Source: Pimelobacter sp.
GTDB lineage: Bacteria; Actinomycetota; Actinomycetes; Propionibacteriales; Nocardioidaceae
Direction of reading: 5' to 3'
Length of the DNA stretch: 61,714 bases
NCBI GenBank assembly: GCA_002698575.1
Contig: NZZG01000016.1
Span: 1-61,714, forward strand
Shown here: piece by piece, positions 16,757-27,295 of the stretch
Layout: each line of letters begins with the position of its first letter
Numbering within the stretch: the first letter of the stretch is position 1
Made by a program: the position numbers and the translations under genes
The notes under the pieces: model-generated
What the model saw: the letters and a program-made list of their open reading frames with translations, nothing else
Database searches by the model: none
Told to the model about the DNA's origin: nothing

Positions 16757-17488
16757 GTGTCGGGGGCCGCGACACCCATTCCACCCATTCCATTCGTCCC
16801 ACCCGTCCGCCGCCTGGTCGGCGCCGAGGCGATCCTCGCCGCCCACGGCCCGGCCCTTCCGCAGCCCGACCAGCAGTGCGGTCCCTTCGCCGCGTGGGCG
16901 GCCCTGCACGCGGTGCTGCCGGACCCGCCGTCGGTCATCGCGCTCGCTCGCGCGAGCGGCACCCGGATCTGGCCGCACGACACCCCGGCCTGGCGACCGG
17001 AGGGCGCGCCGTTGGACCGCAGCGGGTGGGACGTCCTGCCCCGCGCCGCCACGGCCGAGCTGAGCGGCACCGACGCCGCCGCCCTGGCTGCCGGCCTCGC
17101 CCGGGCGGTGTCGGGCGTGAGCGTCGTGCCCGCGCGAGGACCGGGCGCCACGGCCGACCTGCTGCGCCGGCTGATCGCCCTCGACCGCCCGGTCGGGGTC
17201 GTCGTCAACCTGCGCACCGGTCACGTCGCCCCCACGGGGATGGACTGGGACGTGGGGCACTTCGCGGTCGCGTGGGGCATCGTCGGCGACCGGGTCGCGC
17301 TCGCCGACTCCTACGCCGAGCTCGGGGCAAGCGGACTCCCGGCCGGAAGCCGGTTGGTCGAGGCCGGGTCGCTCGACGTCGCCACCGCCGAACGGGGCCT
17401 GCTCCTGCTGGCCGCGCCGCACGACGTACCGGCTGCCGAGGAGGCCGCGGTCGCGGCCGGGTTCAGCCTCGGCCTCTGGGCGACCTGA
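16757..17488 (+). CDS. C39-like cysteine peptidase-fold protein
   Basis: A 243-residue protein without a signal peptide. It carries a papain/C39-like triad: Cys41 in QCGPFAAWAAL, His168 in DVGHFAVAW and Asp184 in ALADSY. I recall actinobacterial proteins of this type as DUF6885, but cannot confirm it. GTG 16757 was chosen because GGTGGAGG (16741-16748) gives a Shine-Dalgarno 8 nt upstream; GTG 16742 would overlap the preceding gene. It starts 2 nt after the ligase stop, so the two are cotranscribed. It might hydrolyse the gamma-glutamyl product; that is inference. Confidence 0.6.
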   Translation: MSGAATPIPPIPFVPPVRRLVGAEAILAAHGPALPQPDQQCGPFAAWAALHAVLPDPPSVIALARASGTRIWPHDTPAWRPEGAPLDRSGWDVLPRAATAELSGTDAAALAAGLARAVSGVSVVPARGPGATADLLRRLIALDRPVGVVVNLRTGHVAPTGMDWDVGHFAVAWGIVGDRVALADSYAELGASGLPAGSRLVEAGSLDVATAERGLLLLAAPHDVPAAEEAAVAAGFSLGLWAT

Positions 17489-18292
17489 TCAGAGGTCGGC
17501 GTCCATCGCCGCGGTGAACTCCCGCTTGACCGAGCGCCACTGCTCGTCGGTCATGCCCCGTCGCCAGTACGGCGAGCAGGACATCGCCTTCGCGGAGAGA
17601 CCGCGCTCGAGCACGAGGTGGCGGCGGATCGCGCGGATCTCCTCGGCCTCGCCGTGCACGAAGACCTGCGGGGTGCCCGGGGGGAAGTCGAGGGCCTCGA
17701 CCGAGGCGGGCAGCGTGAGCCCCGCGCCGCGGTGCAGCCACTCCAGGTCCAGCGTGGCGGGGCTCCTCAGCGCCACCTCGTGCTCGGGACCGTCGCAGAC
17801 CAGGCGGACGACGGCACGCGCCGTCCGCGGCAGCGCCTCGAGCGCGGCGGCGATGGCGGGCAGCGCCGACTCGTCGCCCACCAGCAGGTGCCAGTCGGCG
17901 GTCGCGTCGGGGTGGTAGCCGCTGCCGGGGCCGTTGAAGACCAACGTGTCGCCGGGCGAGGCGGCGGCGGCCCAGGGGCCGGCCGCACCCTCGTCGCCGT
18001 GGACGACGAAGTCCAGGCTGAGTCGGCGCTGCCCGGCGTCCCAGGCACGCACGGTGTAGCGGCGCCGGGCCGGCCACTGGGCTCGCGGGAGGGTCTCCAC
18101 GACGTCGCGCGGGTCGAAGACCGGGCCGTACGACGCACCGACGGGTGGGATCGCCACGTTGACGTAGGTGTCGCTGGCGTCGGGCATCTCGAACCCGTCG
18201 AGCCCGGACCCGCCCAGGACGACGCGGACGAGGGTGGGGGTGAGGCGCTCGGTGGAGACGACCTCGCCGTACATGGTGGCCATGTCGACCAT
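17489..18292 (-). CDS. Siderophore-interacting protein (FAD-linked ferric reductase)
   Basis: A 267-residue SIP/ViuB-type flavoprotein that reduces ferric siderophores in the cytoplasm. The FAD-binding beta barrel shows RRYTVRAWDAGQRRLSLDFVVHGDEGAAGPWA. The NAD(P)H-binding half has LLVGDESALPAIAAALE. The C-terminal signature is VFVHGEAEEIRAIRRHL...KAMSCSPYWRRG. Alternative starts exist at codons 4 and 7; no ribosome-binding site decides. It converges on the peptidase gene with zero spacing: both stop codons share the palindrome TGATCA (17486-17491). Confidence 0.9.
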   Translation of the reverse strand: MVDMATMYGEVVSTERLTPTLVRVVLGGSGLDGFEMPDASDTYVNVAIPPVGASYGPVFDPRDVVETLPRAQWPARRRYTVRAWDAGQRRLSLDFVVHGDEGAAGPWAAAASPGDTLVFNGPGSGYHPDATADWHLLVGDESALPAIAAALEALPRTARAVVRLVCDGPEHEVALRSPATLDLEWLHRGAGLTLPASVEALDFPPGTPQVFVHGEAEEIRAIRRHLVLERGLSAKAMSCSPYWRRGMTDEQWRSVKREFTAAMDADL

Positions 18293-18354
18293 GGTGCAGG
18301 ACGCCCCACCCCGGGGTGAGCGAGGGGGCTTGGGCGAGGGAGTTGACTCCTCTC

Positions 18355-18852
18355 ATGAGCCGCCCCACCCCGATCAAGCCGGGTCCCGGACAGGAGTCGG
18401 TCTGGGACTACCCCCGACCGCCCCGCCTGGAGGCCAGCACCGCCTCGATCCAGGTGGTCCTCGGGGGAGAGACGATCGCCTCGACCACGAGGTCGTGGCG
18501 GGTCCTGGAGACCAGTCATCCCCCGACCTACTACCTGCCCCGCGAGGCGTTCCTCGACGGGTCGCTGCGCGAGGCCGACGGCTCGTCGTTCTGCGAGTGG
18601 AAGGGGATGGCGTCCTACCTCGACGTCCAGGGTGGTGGCCGGGTCGCGCCGCGCGCGGGATGGACCTACCTCTCGCCCACCGGGGGCTTCGCGGACCTGG
18701 CAGGGGCGGTCGCGGTGATGCCGGCCGCGATGGAGCGCTGTGTGGTCGACGGCGAGGTCGTCACACCCCAGGAGGGGGGCTTCTACGGCGGCTGGATCAC
18801 CTCGGGGGTGGTCGGCCCGTTCAAGGGGCAACCCGGATCGTGGGGGTGGTGA
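18355..18852 (+). CDS. DUF427 domain protein
   Basis: A 165-residue cytoplasmic protein. The DUF427 core is visible as VLGGETIASTTRSWRVLETSHPPTYYLPRE, then FCEWKGMASYLDV and the closing GFYGGWITSGVVGPFKG. The family is widespread in actinobacteria and has no firm function. ATG 18355 is preceded by a GAGGGAG-type Shine-Dalgarno, which makes it a better start than the in-frame codon at 18316. It converges on the GH6 gene. Confidence 0.8.
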   Translation: MSRPTPIKPGPGQESVWDYPRPPRLEASTASIQVVLGGETIASTTRSWRVLETSHPPTYYLPREAFLDGSLREADGSSFCEWKGMASYLDVQGGGRVAPRAGWTYLSPTGGFADLAGAVAVMPAAMERCVVDGEVVTPQEGGFYGGWITSGVVGPFKGQPGSWGW

Positions 18853-18862
18853 GGGGGCTGCC

Positions 18863-19930
18863 CTACTTCCGGCAGACGCTGCCGTCGTAGTAGAAGTCCG
18901 CACCCTTCAGCAACCGGCACGCACCGGTCGGGAAGAACTCCCCGGATCCGGGGCCTCCGTTGCACGGCCCGTCGGACTCGCCGGGCAGCTTGACCCACAG
19001 GCGCCCGTCGAAGGCGCCCTTGAAGATCAGCCGGGGGTCCGCGCCGATGCGCGCGGCCAGCGGGTTGCAGACGTCGCCGTTGGCCGGGCCCTTCTTGCCG
19101 GCGCCGTTGCGCGAGGTGTCGACGATGTAGCGCACGCCCTTGATCTTGCGCTTCTTCAGCTGCTTGATCAGGGAGCGGGCGTACGCCGCCTCGTTCTTGT
19201 TGGTGCGGGAGTTGGCGACGTTCGTGGCGAACCCGCGTGCCTGCTTGATGCCGGCCTTCTTGAGCAGGGGCGCCATGTGGGTCGAGGAGCGCCACCCGGA
19301 GTGGCCGGCGTCGATGTAGACCCAGGCGCCGGCCTGGGTGAGCTTCTTGGTGGCGAACCTCAGCAACCCGAGCCGGTCGCCGCGACCGGTGCAGTCAGGG
19401 TTGTCGATGAAGGGGATCGCGTCGGGCTCGAGGACCACGATGGCCTTGCCGCCGCGCATCCCGTTGGCGACCTGGGCGACCCACCTCTTGTAGAACTTGT
19501 CGGTGATCTGGTCGTCCTGCGAGGAGTAGAGCCCGCAGTCGCGGTCGGGGATGTTGTAGACGACCAGCAGCGGGGTCTTGCGGGCCGAGCGGGCACGCGA
19601 GATGTAGGCCTTGGTGGCCTCGCGCGCCGCGGACGGGCTCGCGTAGTAGTCGGTGATCCACAACGGCTGGGCCCGCCTGCCGATCGCCTTGAAGGCATCG
19701 CCGGCGTTGGCGGCCTTCATCCGGTCGTCGACGAAGAGCCCGCGCTTGGTGCGGGGGTCCGCCTTCGGCCGGGCGTTGAACGGGGCGTCGACAGCGAGGT
19801 CAGGTGTCGTGACCGCGCTGCGCGGGCTGCTCGCCGTACCGGCGACGGCGGGCCCGGGGACGACGACGGGGCTCGCCACCAGGGCGAGGATCAGGGCGCT
19901 GAGGAAGGCGCGCAGGCCGGGGAAGCACAC
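18863..19930 (-). CDS. Secreted glycoside hydrolase family 6 enzyme
   Basis: A 355-residue exported enzyme. The signal peptide (MCFPGLRAFLSALILALV...) precedes a single GH6 barrel without a cellulose-binding module. Diagnostic blocks are VVYNIPDRDCGLYS, which carries the likely catalytic acid, VVLEPDAI, YIDAGHSGW, DTSRNG, DVCNPLAARIG and WVKLPGESDG. Cleavage of beta-1,4-glucan by inversion is the family reaction; endo- or exo- action cannot be told. The GTG start lies 6 nt from TAGAAT. It is a lone gene. Confidence 0.88.
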   Translation of the reverse strand: MCFPGLRAFLSALILALVASPVVVPGPAVAGTASSPRSAVTTPDLAVDAPFNARPKADPRTKRGLFVDDRMKAANAGDAFKAIGRRAQPLWITDYYASPSAAREATKAYISRARSARKTPLLVVYNIPDRDCGLYSSQDDQITDKFYKRWVAQVANGMRGGKAIVVLEPDAIPFIDNPDCTGRGDRLGLLRFATKKLTQAGAWVYIDAGHSGWRSSTHMAPLLKKAGIKQARGFATNVANSRTNKNEAAYARSLIKQLKKRKIKGVRYIVDTSRNGAGKKGPANGDVCNPLAARIGADPRLIFKGAFDGRLWVKLPGESDGPCNGGPGSGEFFPTGACRLLKGADFYYDGSVCRK

Positions 19931-20064
19931 TGTCCGATTCTAGGGCGGCGCGCAGCCCGCGGCAGGGGTTCATCGGATCTCGCTGATGGCCCGATCGGGC
20001 TACTCGGTCGCCGTCTCCCGTCGGGGTCGTCGGTGCCGTCGGGGTCGGGCGTAGGCTTCCGGCC

Positions 20065-20886
20065 GTGACGAACGCTGCCCCCGGTTGGTACGCCGATCCC
20101 TTCGGTCGGCACGAGGTCCGCTACTACGACGGCTCCGGCTGGACCGAGCACGTGGCCTCCCACGGCCGACAGAGCACCGACCCCCCGGTGCAGGGTCACG
20201 TGCCGAGAGTCGACCGGGCACCCGAGAAGGTGCAGCGCGACGTCCAGCGCGCGGGCACCGCGGGGCAGGCGGCCTTCGCCGGCGGTGGCTCCTTGTTCAC
20301 CGAGCCCGTCCTCGTGGTCAACCAGAAGGCCAAGCTCATCGAGGTCAACAACGAGTACGCCATCTACGACCAGCACGCCCGTCAGATCGGCGCCGTCCGG
20401 CAGGTCGGTCAGAGCGCGCTCAAGAAGGCCGCGCGCGTGCTCACCTCCTACGACCAGTTCATGACCCACAAGCTGCAGGTCGTCGATGCCACCGGGACGC
20501 CGGTGCTGGCGATCACGCGGCCGGCGAAGTTCGTGAAGTCCAGGGTCATCGTGCAGGACCCGACGGGCAACGAGATCGGTCAGCTCGTGCAGCAGAACGT
20601 CTTCGGCAAGATCCGCTTCGGCCTGATCGCGGGTGGCCACCAGGTCGGCTCCATCAACGCCGAGAACTGGCGGGCGTGGAACTTCTCGATCCGCGACCAC
20701 GCCGACATCGAGGTCGCCCGGATCACCAAGACCTGGGAGGGCCTGGCGAAGACGATGTTCACCACGGCCGACAACTACGTCGTCCAGATCCACCGTCCCC
20801 TCGAGGGCCCGCTGCAGGCACTGGTGGTGGCCGCCGCGGTCAGCGTGGACACCGCGCTCAAGCAGGACCAGCGCGGCCTGGGCTGA
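20065..20886 (+). CDS. DUF2510 + LURP-one/scramblase-like protein
   Basis: A 273-residue protein. The N-terminal DUF2510 tryptophan motif is GWYADPFGRHEVRYYDGSGW. After a linker, residues 80-270 show the alternating strand pattern of the LURP-one/Tubby-like/scramblase superfamily (LVVNQKAKLIEVNNEYAIYD, KLQVVDATGTPVLAITRP, VIVQDPTGNEIGQLVQ). The C-terminal stretch LQALVVAAAVSVDTAL is hydrophobic. Function is unknown; lipid association is plausible. The GTG start lies 7 nt from TAGGCT. Confidence 0.75.
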   Translation: MTNAAPGWYADPFGRHEVRYYDGSGWTEHVASHGRQSTDPPVQGHVPRVDRAPEKVQRDVQRAGTAGQAAFAGGGSLFTEPVLVVNQKAKLIEVNNEYAIYDQHARQIGAVRQVGQSALKKAARVLTSYDQFMTHKLQVVDATGTPVLAITRPAKFVKSRVIVQDPTGNEIGQLVQQNVFGKIRFGLIAGGHQVGSINAENWRAWNFSIRDHADIEVARITKTWEGLAKTMFTTADNYVVQIHRPLEGPLQALVVAAAVSVDTALKQDQRGLG

Positions 20887-20925
20887 GGCAGCGGCACGTA
20901 GTTTCTGAACACGTTCCTCCGGCGC

Positions 20926-20983
20926 TGTCGGATCCGGTCCGCGGCGTTCGTGGAACACCTGAGAGGCGGCCACTCGGGCCGCC
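20926..20983 (+). promoter_or_regulatory. Leader of the DGPF/ECF42 pair: ECF-like box and hairpin
   Basis: TGTCGG (20926-20931) with CGTGG 17 nt later resembles the -35/-10 pattern I recall for ECF42 promoters (TGTCGA...CGA/TC). A hairpin, GGCGGCC (20965-20971)/GGCCGCC (20977-20983), follows just before the ribosome-binding site. It suggests autoregulation, but the match is imperfect. Confidence 0.35.
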
Positions 20984-21003
20984 GCACCTGGAGGAGAGAC
21001 CAC

Positions 21004-21372
21004 ATGTCGCAGTACTTCCTGGCCGTCAACCACGACCCCGCCGACGAGGCCCGGATGGCCGAGATGACCCCGGCCCAGATGCAGGAGGTCTTCGCGGCGG
21101 TCGATGCGTTCAACACCGAGGTCAAGGAGCAGGGCGCCTGGGTCTTCGCCGGCGGCCTGCAGCCGATCGAGATGAGCACGGTCGTCGACAACACCGGCGC
21201 CCAGCCGGTCATCACCGACGGGCCCTACGCCGAGTCGAAGGAGTACCTCGGCGGCTTCTGGGTGATCGAGGCGCCGGACCTGGATGGCGCGCTGGTGTGG
21301 GCCCAGAAGGGGTCGAAGGCGTGTGCCGGCAAGGTGGAGGTGCGTCCCTTCCAGGACGAGCCCGAGGCCTGA
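21004..21372 (+). CDS. YCII/DGPF domain protein
   Basis: A 122-residue protein of the YCII-related family named after the DGPF motif, here ITDGPYAESKEYLGGFWVIEA. The fold is a ferredoxin-like dimer. The ATG has a strong Shine-Dalgarno, GGAGGAGAG (20990-20998). It directly precedes an ECF sigma factor of the type that is constantly found with DGPF genes (ECF42), so it is likely part of that regulatory unit. The biochemical role of DGPF proteins is not established. Confidence 0.88.
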   Translation: MSQYFLAVNHDPADEARMAEMTPAQMQEVFAAVDAFNTEVKEQGAWVFAGGLQPIEMSTVVDNTGAQPVITDGPYAESKEYLGGFWVIEAPDLDGALVWAQKGSKACAGKVEVRPFQDEPEA

Positions 21373-21401
21373 GCGCCGGCCCGGCGCTCGAGGAGGTCGG
21401 C

Positions 21402-22607
21402 GTGGAGAGCCTCGAGCGGGTCTACCGCGAGGAGTTCGGCCGGGTGGTCGCCTCGCTCACGCGGCGCTTCGGTGACCTCGACGTCGCCGAGGACGCCGCG
21501 GGCGAGGCGCTCCTGGTCGCCCTCGAGCGCTGGCCCGTCGACGGCGTGCCGGCCAACCCCGGCGGCTGGCTGACCACGACGGCGACCCGCAAGGCGATCG
21601 ACCGGCTCCGTCGCGAGTCGCACCGCGACGCCAAGCATCAGGCGGCCCACATGCTGCACGACGACACACCCCACGAGGCCACGGGCGTGGTGGAGGACGA
21701 CCGGCTGCGGCTGATCTTCACCTGCTGCCACCCGGCGCTGGCGCCCGAGGCGCGGGTGGCCCTCACCCTGCGGCTCCTCGGCGGGCTCACCGTCCCCGAG
21801 ATCGCCGCAGCGTTCCTGGTGCCCGAGACCACGATGGGTCAGCGGATCACCCGCGCCAAGAGGAAGATCGCCGCGGCCCACATCCCCTACCGGGTGCCGT
21901 GCGCCGCGGACCTCCCGGCGCGCGTCGACGCGGTGCTCGCGGTGCTCTACCTCGTCTTCAACGAGGGCTACCTGTCGACCTCCGGGGACGCCCCGCTGCG
22001 CGAGGACCTCACCGCCGAGGCGATCAGGCTCGCCCGGATCCTGCGCGGCCTGCTGCCCGACGCGACGGAGGTCACCGGCCTGCTCGCCCTGATGCTGCTC
22101 ATCGACGCCCGCCGTACGGCGCGCCTCGCGCCGGGTGGCGAGCTGATCACCCTGGCCGAGCAGGATCGCTCGCGGTGGGACCGTGCAGCGATCGACGAGG
22201 GGCACGCCCTGGTGCGCGAGTGCCTGGCCCTCGGCAGGCCGGGGCGCTACCAGCTGCTGGCCGCGATCAACGCCGTGCACACCGACGCCCGGGACGTGCG
22301 CGACACCGACTGGTCGCAGATCGCCGCGCTCTACACCCAGCTCGCGGGCATCGACCCCAACCCGATCGTCGCCCTGAACCGGGCCGTGGCGATCGCCGAG
22401 CTCGACGGCCCCGAGGTCGCGCTGGCGCTGGTCGACGCGCTGCCACTCGACGCCTACCACGCCTGGCACGCCACCCGGGCCGACCTGTTGCGCAGGCTGG
22501 GTCGCAGCGAGGAGGCACGGGCGGCGTACGACCGGGCGCTCGGGCTCAGCGACAACGCGGCCGAGGCGGCGTACCTGTCGCGGCGGCGCGACCAGCTCGG
22601 CGGTTGA
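21402..22607 (+). CDS. ECF sigma factor, ECF42 type with C-terminal TPR-like domain
   Basis: A 401-residue sigma factor. Region 2 has RVYREEFGRVVASLTRRFGDLDVAEDAAGEALL...NPGGWLTTTATRKAIDRLRR. Region 4 has ARVALTLRLLGGLTVPEIAAAFLVPETTMGQRITRAKRKI. A long C-terminal extension (about 185-401, DUF6596/TPR-like, including FNEGYLS and GIDPNPIVALNRAVA) is characteristic of ECF42. These have no anti-sigma factor; the extension is thought to control activity. GTG 21402 has GAGGAGG a few bases upstream and lies 29 nt after the DGPF gene. Confidence 0.85.
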   Translation: MESLERVYREEFGRVVASLTRRFGDLDVAEDAAGEALLVALERWPVDGVPANPGGWLTTTATRKAIDRLRRESHRDAKHQAAHMLHDDTPHEATGVVEDDRLRLIFTCCHPALAPEARVALTLRLLGGLTVPEIAAAFLVPETTMGQRITRAKRKIAAAHIPYRVPCAADLPARVDAVLAVLYLVFNEGYLSTSGDAPLREDLTAEAIRLARILRGLLPDATEVTGLLALMLLIDARRTARLAPGGELITLAEQDRSRWDRAAIDEGHALVRECLALGRPGRYQLLAAINAVHTDARDVRDTDWSQIAALYTQLAGIDPNPIVALNRAVAIAELDGPEVALALVDALPLDAYHAWHATRADLLRRLGRSEEARAAYDRALGLSDNAAEAAYLSRRRDQLGG

Positions 22608-22612
22608 GTCTG

Positions 22613-22644
22613 GGAGTGCCCTGCTGAGCCCGGCGGGGCACTCC
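22613..22644 (+). terminator. Hairpin terminator after ECF42 gene
   Basis: A perfect 9-bp stem, GGAGTGCCC (22613-22621)/GGGCACTCC (22636-22644), has a 14-nt loop and begins 5 nt after the stop codon. There is no U-tract. Confidence 0.6.
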
Positions 22645-22739
22645 TCCGTCCCGATCCCGACCCGACACGCCGCGGATCCGCCCGACAGGCGACGGAAACG
22701 GGAAGGACTGTTCCGGCCCCGACCGTCTACCGTGGCCCC

Positions 22740-24676
<1,937 letters not shown>

Positions 24677-24677
<1 letters not shown>

Positions 24678-24748
24678 GGCAGTTTCTCCGCTGAAGTGGA
24701 GAAACTCCCGCTTGTGTCGAGAAGTTCCATGACACAAGCGGGAGTTTC
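24677..24748 (+). repeat. Palindromic repeat element, copy 2 (abuts M3 peptidase stop codon)
   Basis: It starts with GGGCAGTTTCTCC, whose first G is the last base of TAG. A hairpin follows, AGTTTCTCC (24681-24689)/GGAGAAACT (24697-24705). Then comes an 18-bp perfect stem, GAAACTCCCGCTTGTGTC (24701-24718)/GACACAAGCGGGAGTTTC (24731-24748), with loop GAGAAGTTCCAT. The two hairpins share GAAACT, so they are mutually exclusive. It is related to 11418-11513 in the same orientation relative to the gene it ends. It is probably a terminator. Confidence 0.8.
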
Positions 24749-24791
24749 GTCACCGTGGCCCGTGGCCCGTGGCCCGGTCAGCGTCGCGAAG

Positions 24792-25778
24792 CTACTTCTT
24801 GCCCACCACCGAGACCGTGTACGCCGTGTCGGCCTGCGGCTCGGTGCCGAAGCGAGCGTTCGGCAGGAGGAGGCGTCCGCGCTTGGCCGCGATGGTGGTC
24901 GGCACGTCGAAGGTCGTGCTGCGGATCGTGGCGACCCGCTCGCCGGAGGTGCCGCGCTTGTCCAGCTTGAGCTTGACGACCTTGTCGAGGCGGTTGCGCA
25001 CGACGTACAGCCTGCGGCCCTGGAGGAGCATGCCGTCGCCGTTGGTCAAGGACTGTCCGCCGAGGTCGGCCTCGACCGCGAAGCCGGCCACCTTGCCCTT
25101 CGTGGGGACGCGGAAGAGCGTGCCGTCGGTGGAGTTCACGACGAGCAGGGCCTTGCCGTCGGGCGACCGGGTGATGCCGTTGGCCCCGAACCCGTCGGGC
25201 TGGGCCCACTCGCCGGACAGGGCGATGGTGCGGACCTTGCGCTGTGGTGCCGGACGGCCCTTCTTCGTGATCGGGACCCGGTAGATCTCCGGTGCCGCGG
25301 AGTTGGTGAACCATGCGGCGCGCGGGGTGACGATCACGTCGTTGATGAACGCCGGGCCCTCGGTCAGCGTGTAGTCGGCGACGACCTCGCCGGTGTCGGT
25401 GTCGACGACGCGCGCGGTGCCGGCGTCGCCGCCGGAGACGTAGAGCCGACCGGTGCGTCGGTGGACGTCGAGGCCGACCGAGGCAGTGCCCGGGCCCTCG
25501 CTGATGACGTCGCCCTCACCGGTGCGGACGTCGAAGGCGTAGATGTCGCCGTCGGCGAGCGAACCGGCGTACGCCGTTCGCTTGCGGATCGCGATGCCCT
25601 CGGGCTGGAAGCCGTCGGGAAGGGCGATGGTGCGGTCGCCGTCCGGTCCGGCCGGAGCCTGGGAGGGGGCGGCCGACGCGGTGGCGCCGGGGGCCAGGAG
25701 GGCGGCTCCGAGCGCGGCAGCGGCGAGGAACGCGGCAGGTGAGCGATGTCGTCCGAGAGTGGTCCCAAGAGTGGTCAT
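24792..25778 (-). CDS. Secreted SMP-30/NHL-like beta-propeller protein
   Basis: A 328-residue exported protein with a signal peptide ([22 protein letters not shown]). It is followed by propeller repeats such as [54 protein letters not shown] and [12 protein letters not shown]. These resemble SMP-30/gluconolactonase-like six-bladed propellers, though no catalytic metal set can be confirmed by eye. ATG 25778 was chosen because TACGGT lies 7 nt upstream. It is divergent from the acyl-CoA dehydrogenase gene. Confidence 0.75.
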   Translation of the reverse strand: MTTLGTTLGRHRSPAAFLAAAALGAALLAPGATASAAPSQAPAGPDGDRTIALPDGFQPEGIAIRKRTAYAGSLADGDIYAFDVRTGEGDVISEGPGTASVGLDVHRRTGRLYVSGGDAGTARVVDTDTGEVVADYTLTEGPAFINDVIVTPRAAWFTNSAAPEIYRVPITKKGRPAPQRKVRTIALSGEWAQPDGFGANGITRSPDGKALLVVNSTDGTLFRVPTKGKVAGFAVEADLGGQSLTNGDGMLLQGRRLYVVRNRLDKVVKLKLDKRGTSGERVATIRSTTFDVPTTIAAKRGRLLLPNARFGTEPQADTAYTVSVVGKK

Positions 25779-25925
25779 GGCCTCGACCGTAGCCGGGGAG
25801 GGGTTGTCGAACGGGTGAGGTACGACGGGCTCAGGAGGGCGAGGAGGCCGGCCTCCGACCCGCCGGAGCCGCACCATTGTGGCCACCCGGCAGCGCAAAT
25901 GGCCCGCGAGGTTTACCGTGACACC

Positions 25926-27146
25926 ATGTCCGACCACGCGCTTGGCTTCGACCTGACTCCCGACCACCTCGAGCTGAAGAACTGGCTCCACACCTTCGCC
26001 GCGGACGTGATCCGACCGGCCGCCTCCGAGTGGGACGAGAAGGAGGAGTTCCCCTGGCCCGTGGTCGAGGAGGCCGCCAAGGCCGGCATCTACTCGATGG
26101 ACTTCTTCGCCACCCAGGGCTTCGACCCGACCGGGCTCGGGATCCCGGTCTCGATGGAGGAGCTGTGCTGGGGCGACGCCGGCATCGGACTCGCCATCGT
26201 GGGCACGGCCCTGGCCGCTGCCGGCGTGAGCTCGAACGGCACCCAGGAGCAGGTGCTCGAGTGGGTGCCGGAGATGTTCGGCGGCCCGGGGGACCTCAAG
26301 CTCGGCGCGTTCTGCTCCTCCGAGCCGGACGCCGGCAGCGACGTGGGCGCGATGCGCACCCGGGCGCGCTACGACGAGGCCACCGACGAGTGGGTCATCA
26401 ACGGCACCAAGACGTGGGCGACCAACGGCGGGCTGGCCGATGTCCACGTGGTGACGGCCGTGGTCGATCCCGACCTCAAGACCCGCGGCCAGGCCAGCTT
26501 CGTCGTACCGCCCGGGACCAAGGGGCTGAGCCAGGGCCAGAAGTTCCACAAGCACGGCATCCGGGCCTCCCACACCGCCGAGGTCGTCCTGGACAACGTG
26601 CGGGTGCCCGGGCGCTGCCTGCTCGGCGGCAAGGACAAGCTGGACGCCCGGCTGGCTCGCGCCCGCGAGGGCTCCAGCGCCAAGGGCAACGCCTCCATGG
26701 CCACCTTCGAGCGCACCCGTCCCGCCGTCGGTGCGATGGCGGTGGGCATCGCCCGCGCCGCCTACGAGGTCGCGCTCGACTACGCCAGGACCCGCGAGCA
26801 GTTCGGCAAGGCCATCATCGAGAACCAGGGCGTGGCCTTCGTGCTCGCCGACATGGCGGTCGCGATCGATGCCAGCCGCCTCCTCGTGCACCGGGCGGCC
26901 TGGATGGCGAGCCAGGGCAAGGCGTTCAACGCCGCCGAGGGCTCGATGTCCAAGCTGATGGCGGCCGAGACGGCGGTCAAGGTCACCGGTCAGGCCATGC
27001 AGATCCTCGGCGGCAACGGGTTCACCCGCGAGTACCCCGTCGAGCGGTGGGCACGCGACGCGAAGATCTACACGATCTTCGAGGGCACCTCCGAGATCCA
27101 GCGGCTCGTCATCGCGCGCACCGTCTCGGGATCGCCGATCCGGTAG
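25926..27146 (+). CDS. Acyl-CoA dehydrogenase
   Basis: A 406-residue flavoenzyme that makes trans-2-enoyl-CoA. The signatures are [17 protein letters not shown] for FAD/substrate binding, [14 protein letters not shown], and the C-terminal [34 protein letters not shown], which includes the probable catalytic base Glu386. The ATG lies 6 nt from TACCGT. No electron-transfer flavoprotein or other beta-oxidation gene lies beside it, so the chain length or pathway is open. Confidence 0.93.
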   Translation: MSDHALGFDLTPDHLELKNWLHTFAADVIRPAASEWDEKEEFPWPVVEEAAKAGIYSMDFFATQGFDPTGLGIPVSMEELCWGDAGIGLAIVGTALAAAGVSSNGTQEQVLEWVPEMFGGPGDLKLGAFCSSEPDAGSDVGAMRTRARYDEATDEWVINGTKTWATNGGLADVHVVTAVVDPDLKTRGQASFVVPPGTKGLSQGQKFHKHGIRASHTAEVVLDNVRVPGRCLLGGKDKLDARLARAREGSSAKGNASMATFERTRPAVGAMAVGIARAAYEVALDYARTREQFGKAIIENQGVAFVLADMAVAIDASRLLVHRAAWMASQGKAFNAAEGSMSKLMAAETAVKVTGQAMQILGGNGFTREYPVERWARDAKIYTIFEGTSEIQRLVIARTVSGSPIR

Positions 27147-27190
27147 CGGCACGGTCGGGCTGCGGATTTCAGTCTGACCATCTTTGAAAA

Positions 27191-27276
27191 CCCCGCGCGA
27201 GCCCTCGCTGGGCCTCGACAGGATGTGAGGCGTCGAGATCCGGGATCGACGTCCGCGGGGCTGTGAGGGCGGCCCC
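27191..27276 (+). ncRNA. Structured 5' leader of the DUF11 gene (candidate)
   Basis: A closing stem CCCCGCG (27191-27197)/CGCGGGG (27254-27260) surrounds the hairpins GCCC (27201-27204)/GGGC (27210-27213), CTCGAC (27214-27219)/GTCGAG (27232-27237) and GATC/GATC (27237-27247). The 3' strand of the closing stem can instead pair as GGGGC (27257-27261)/GCCCC (27272-27276). The region ends 20 nt before the GTG. Competing folds resemble an attenuator; no known riboswitch class is recognised. Confidence 0.4.
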
Positions 27277-27295
27277 ACCTTCGAGAGGATCTTCC

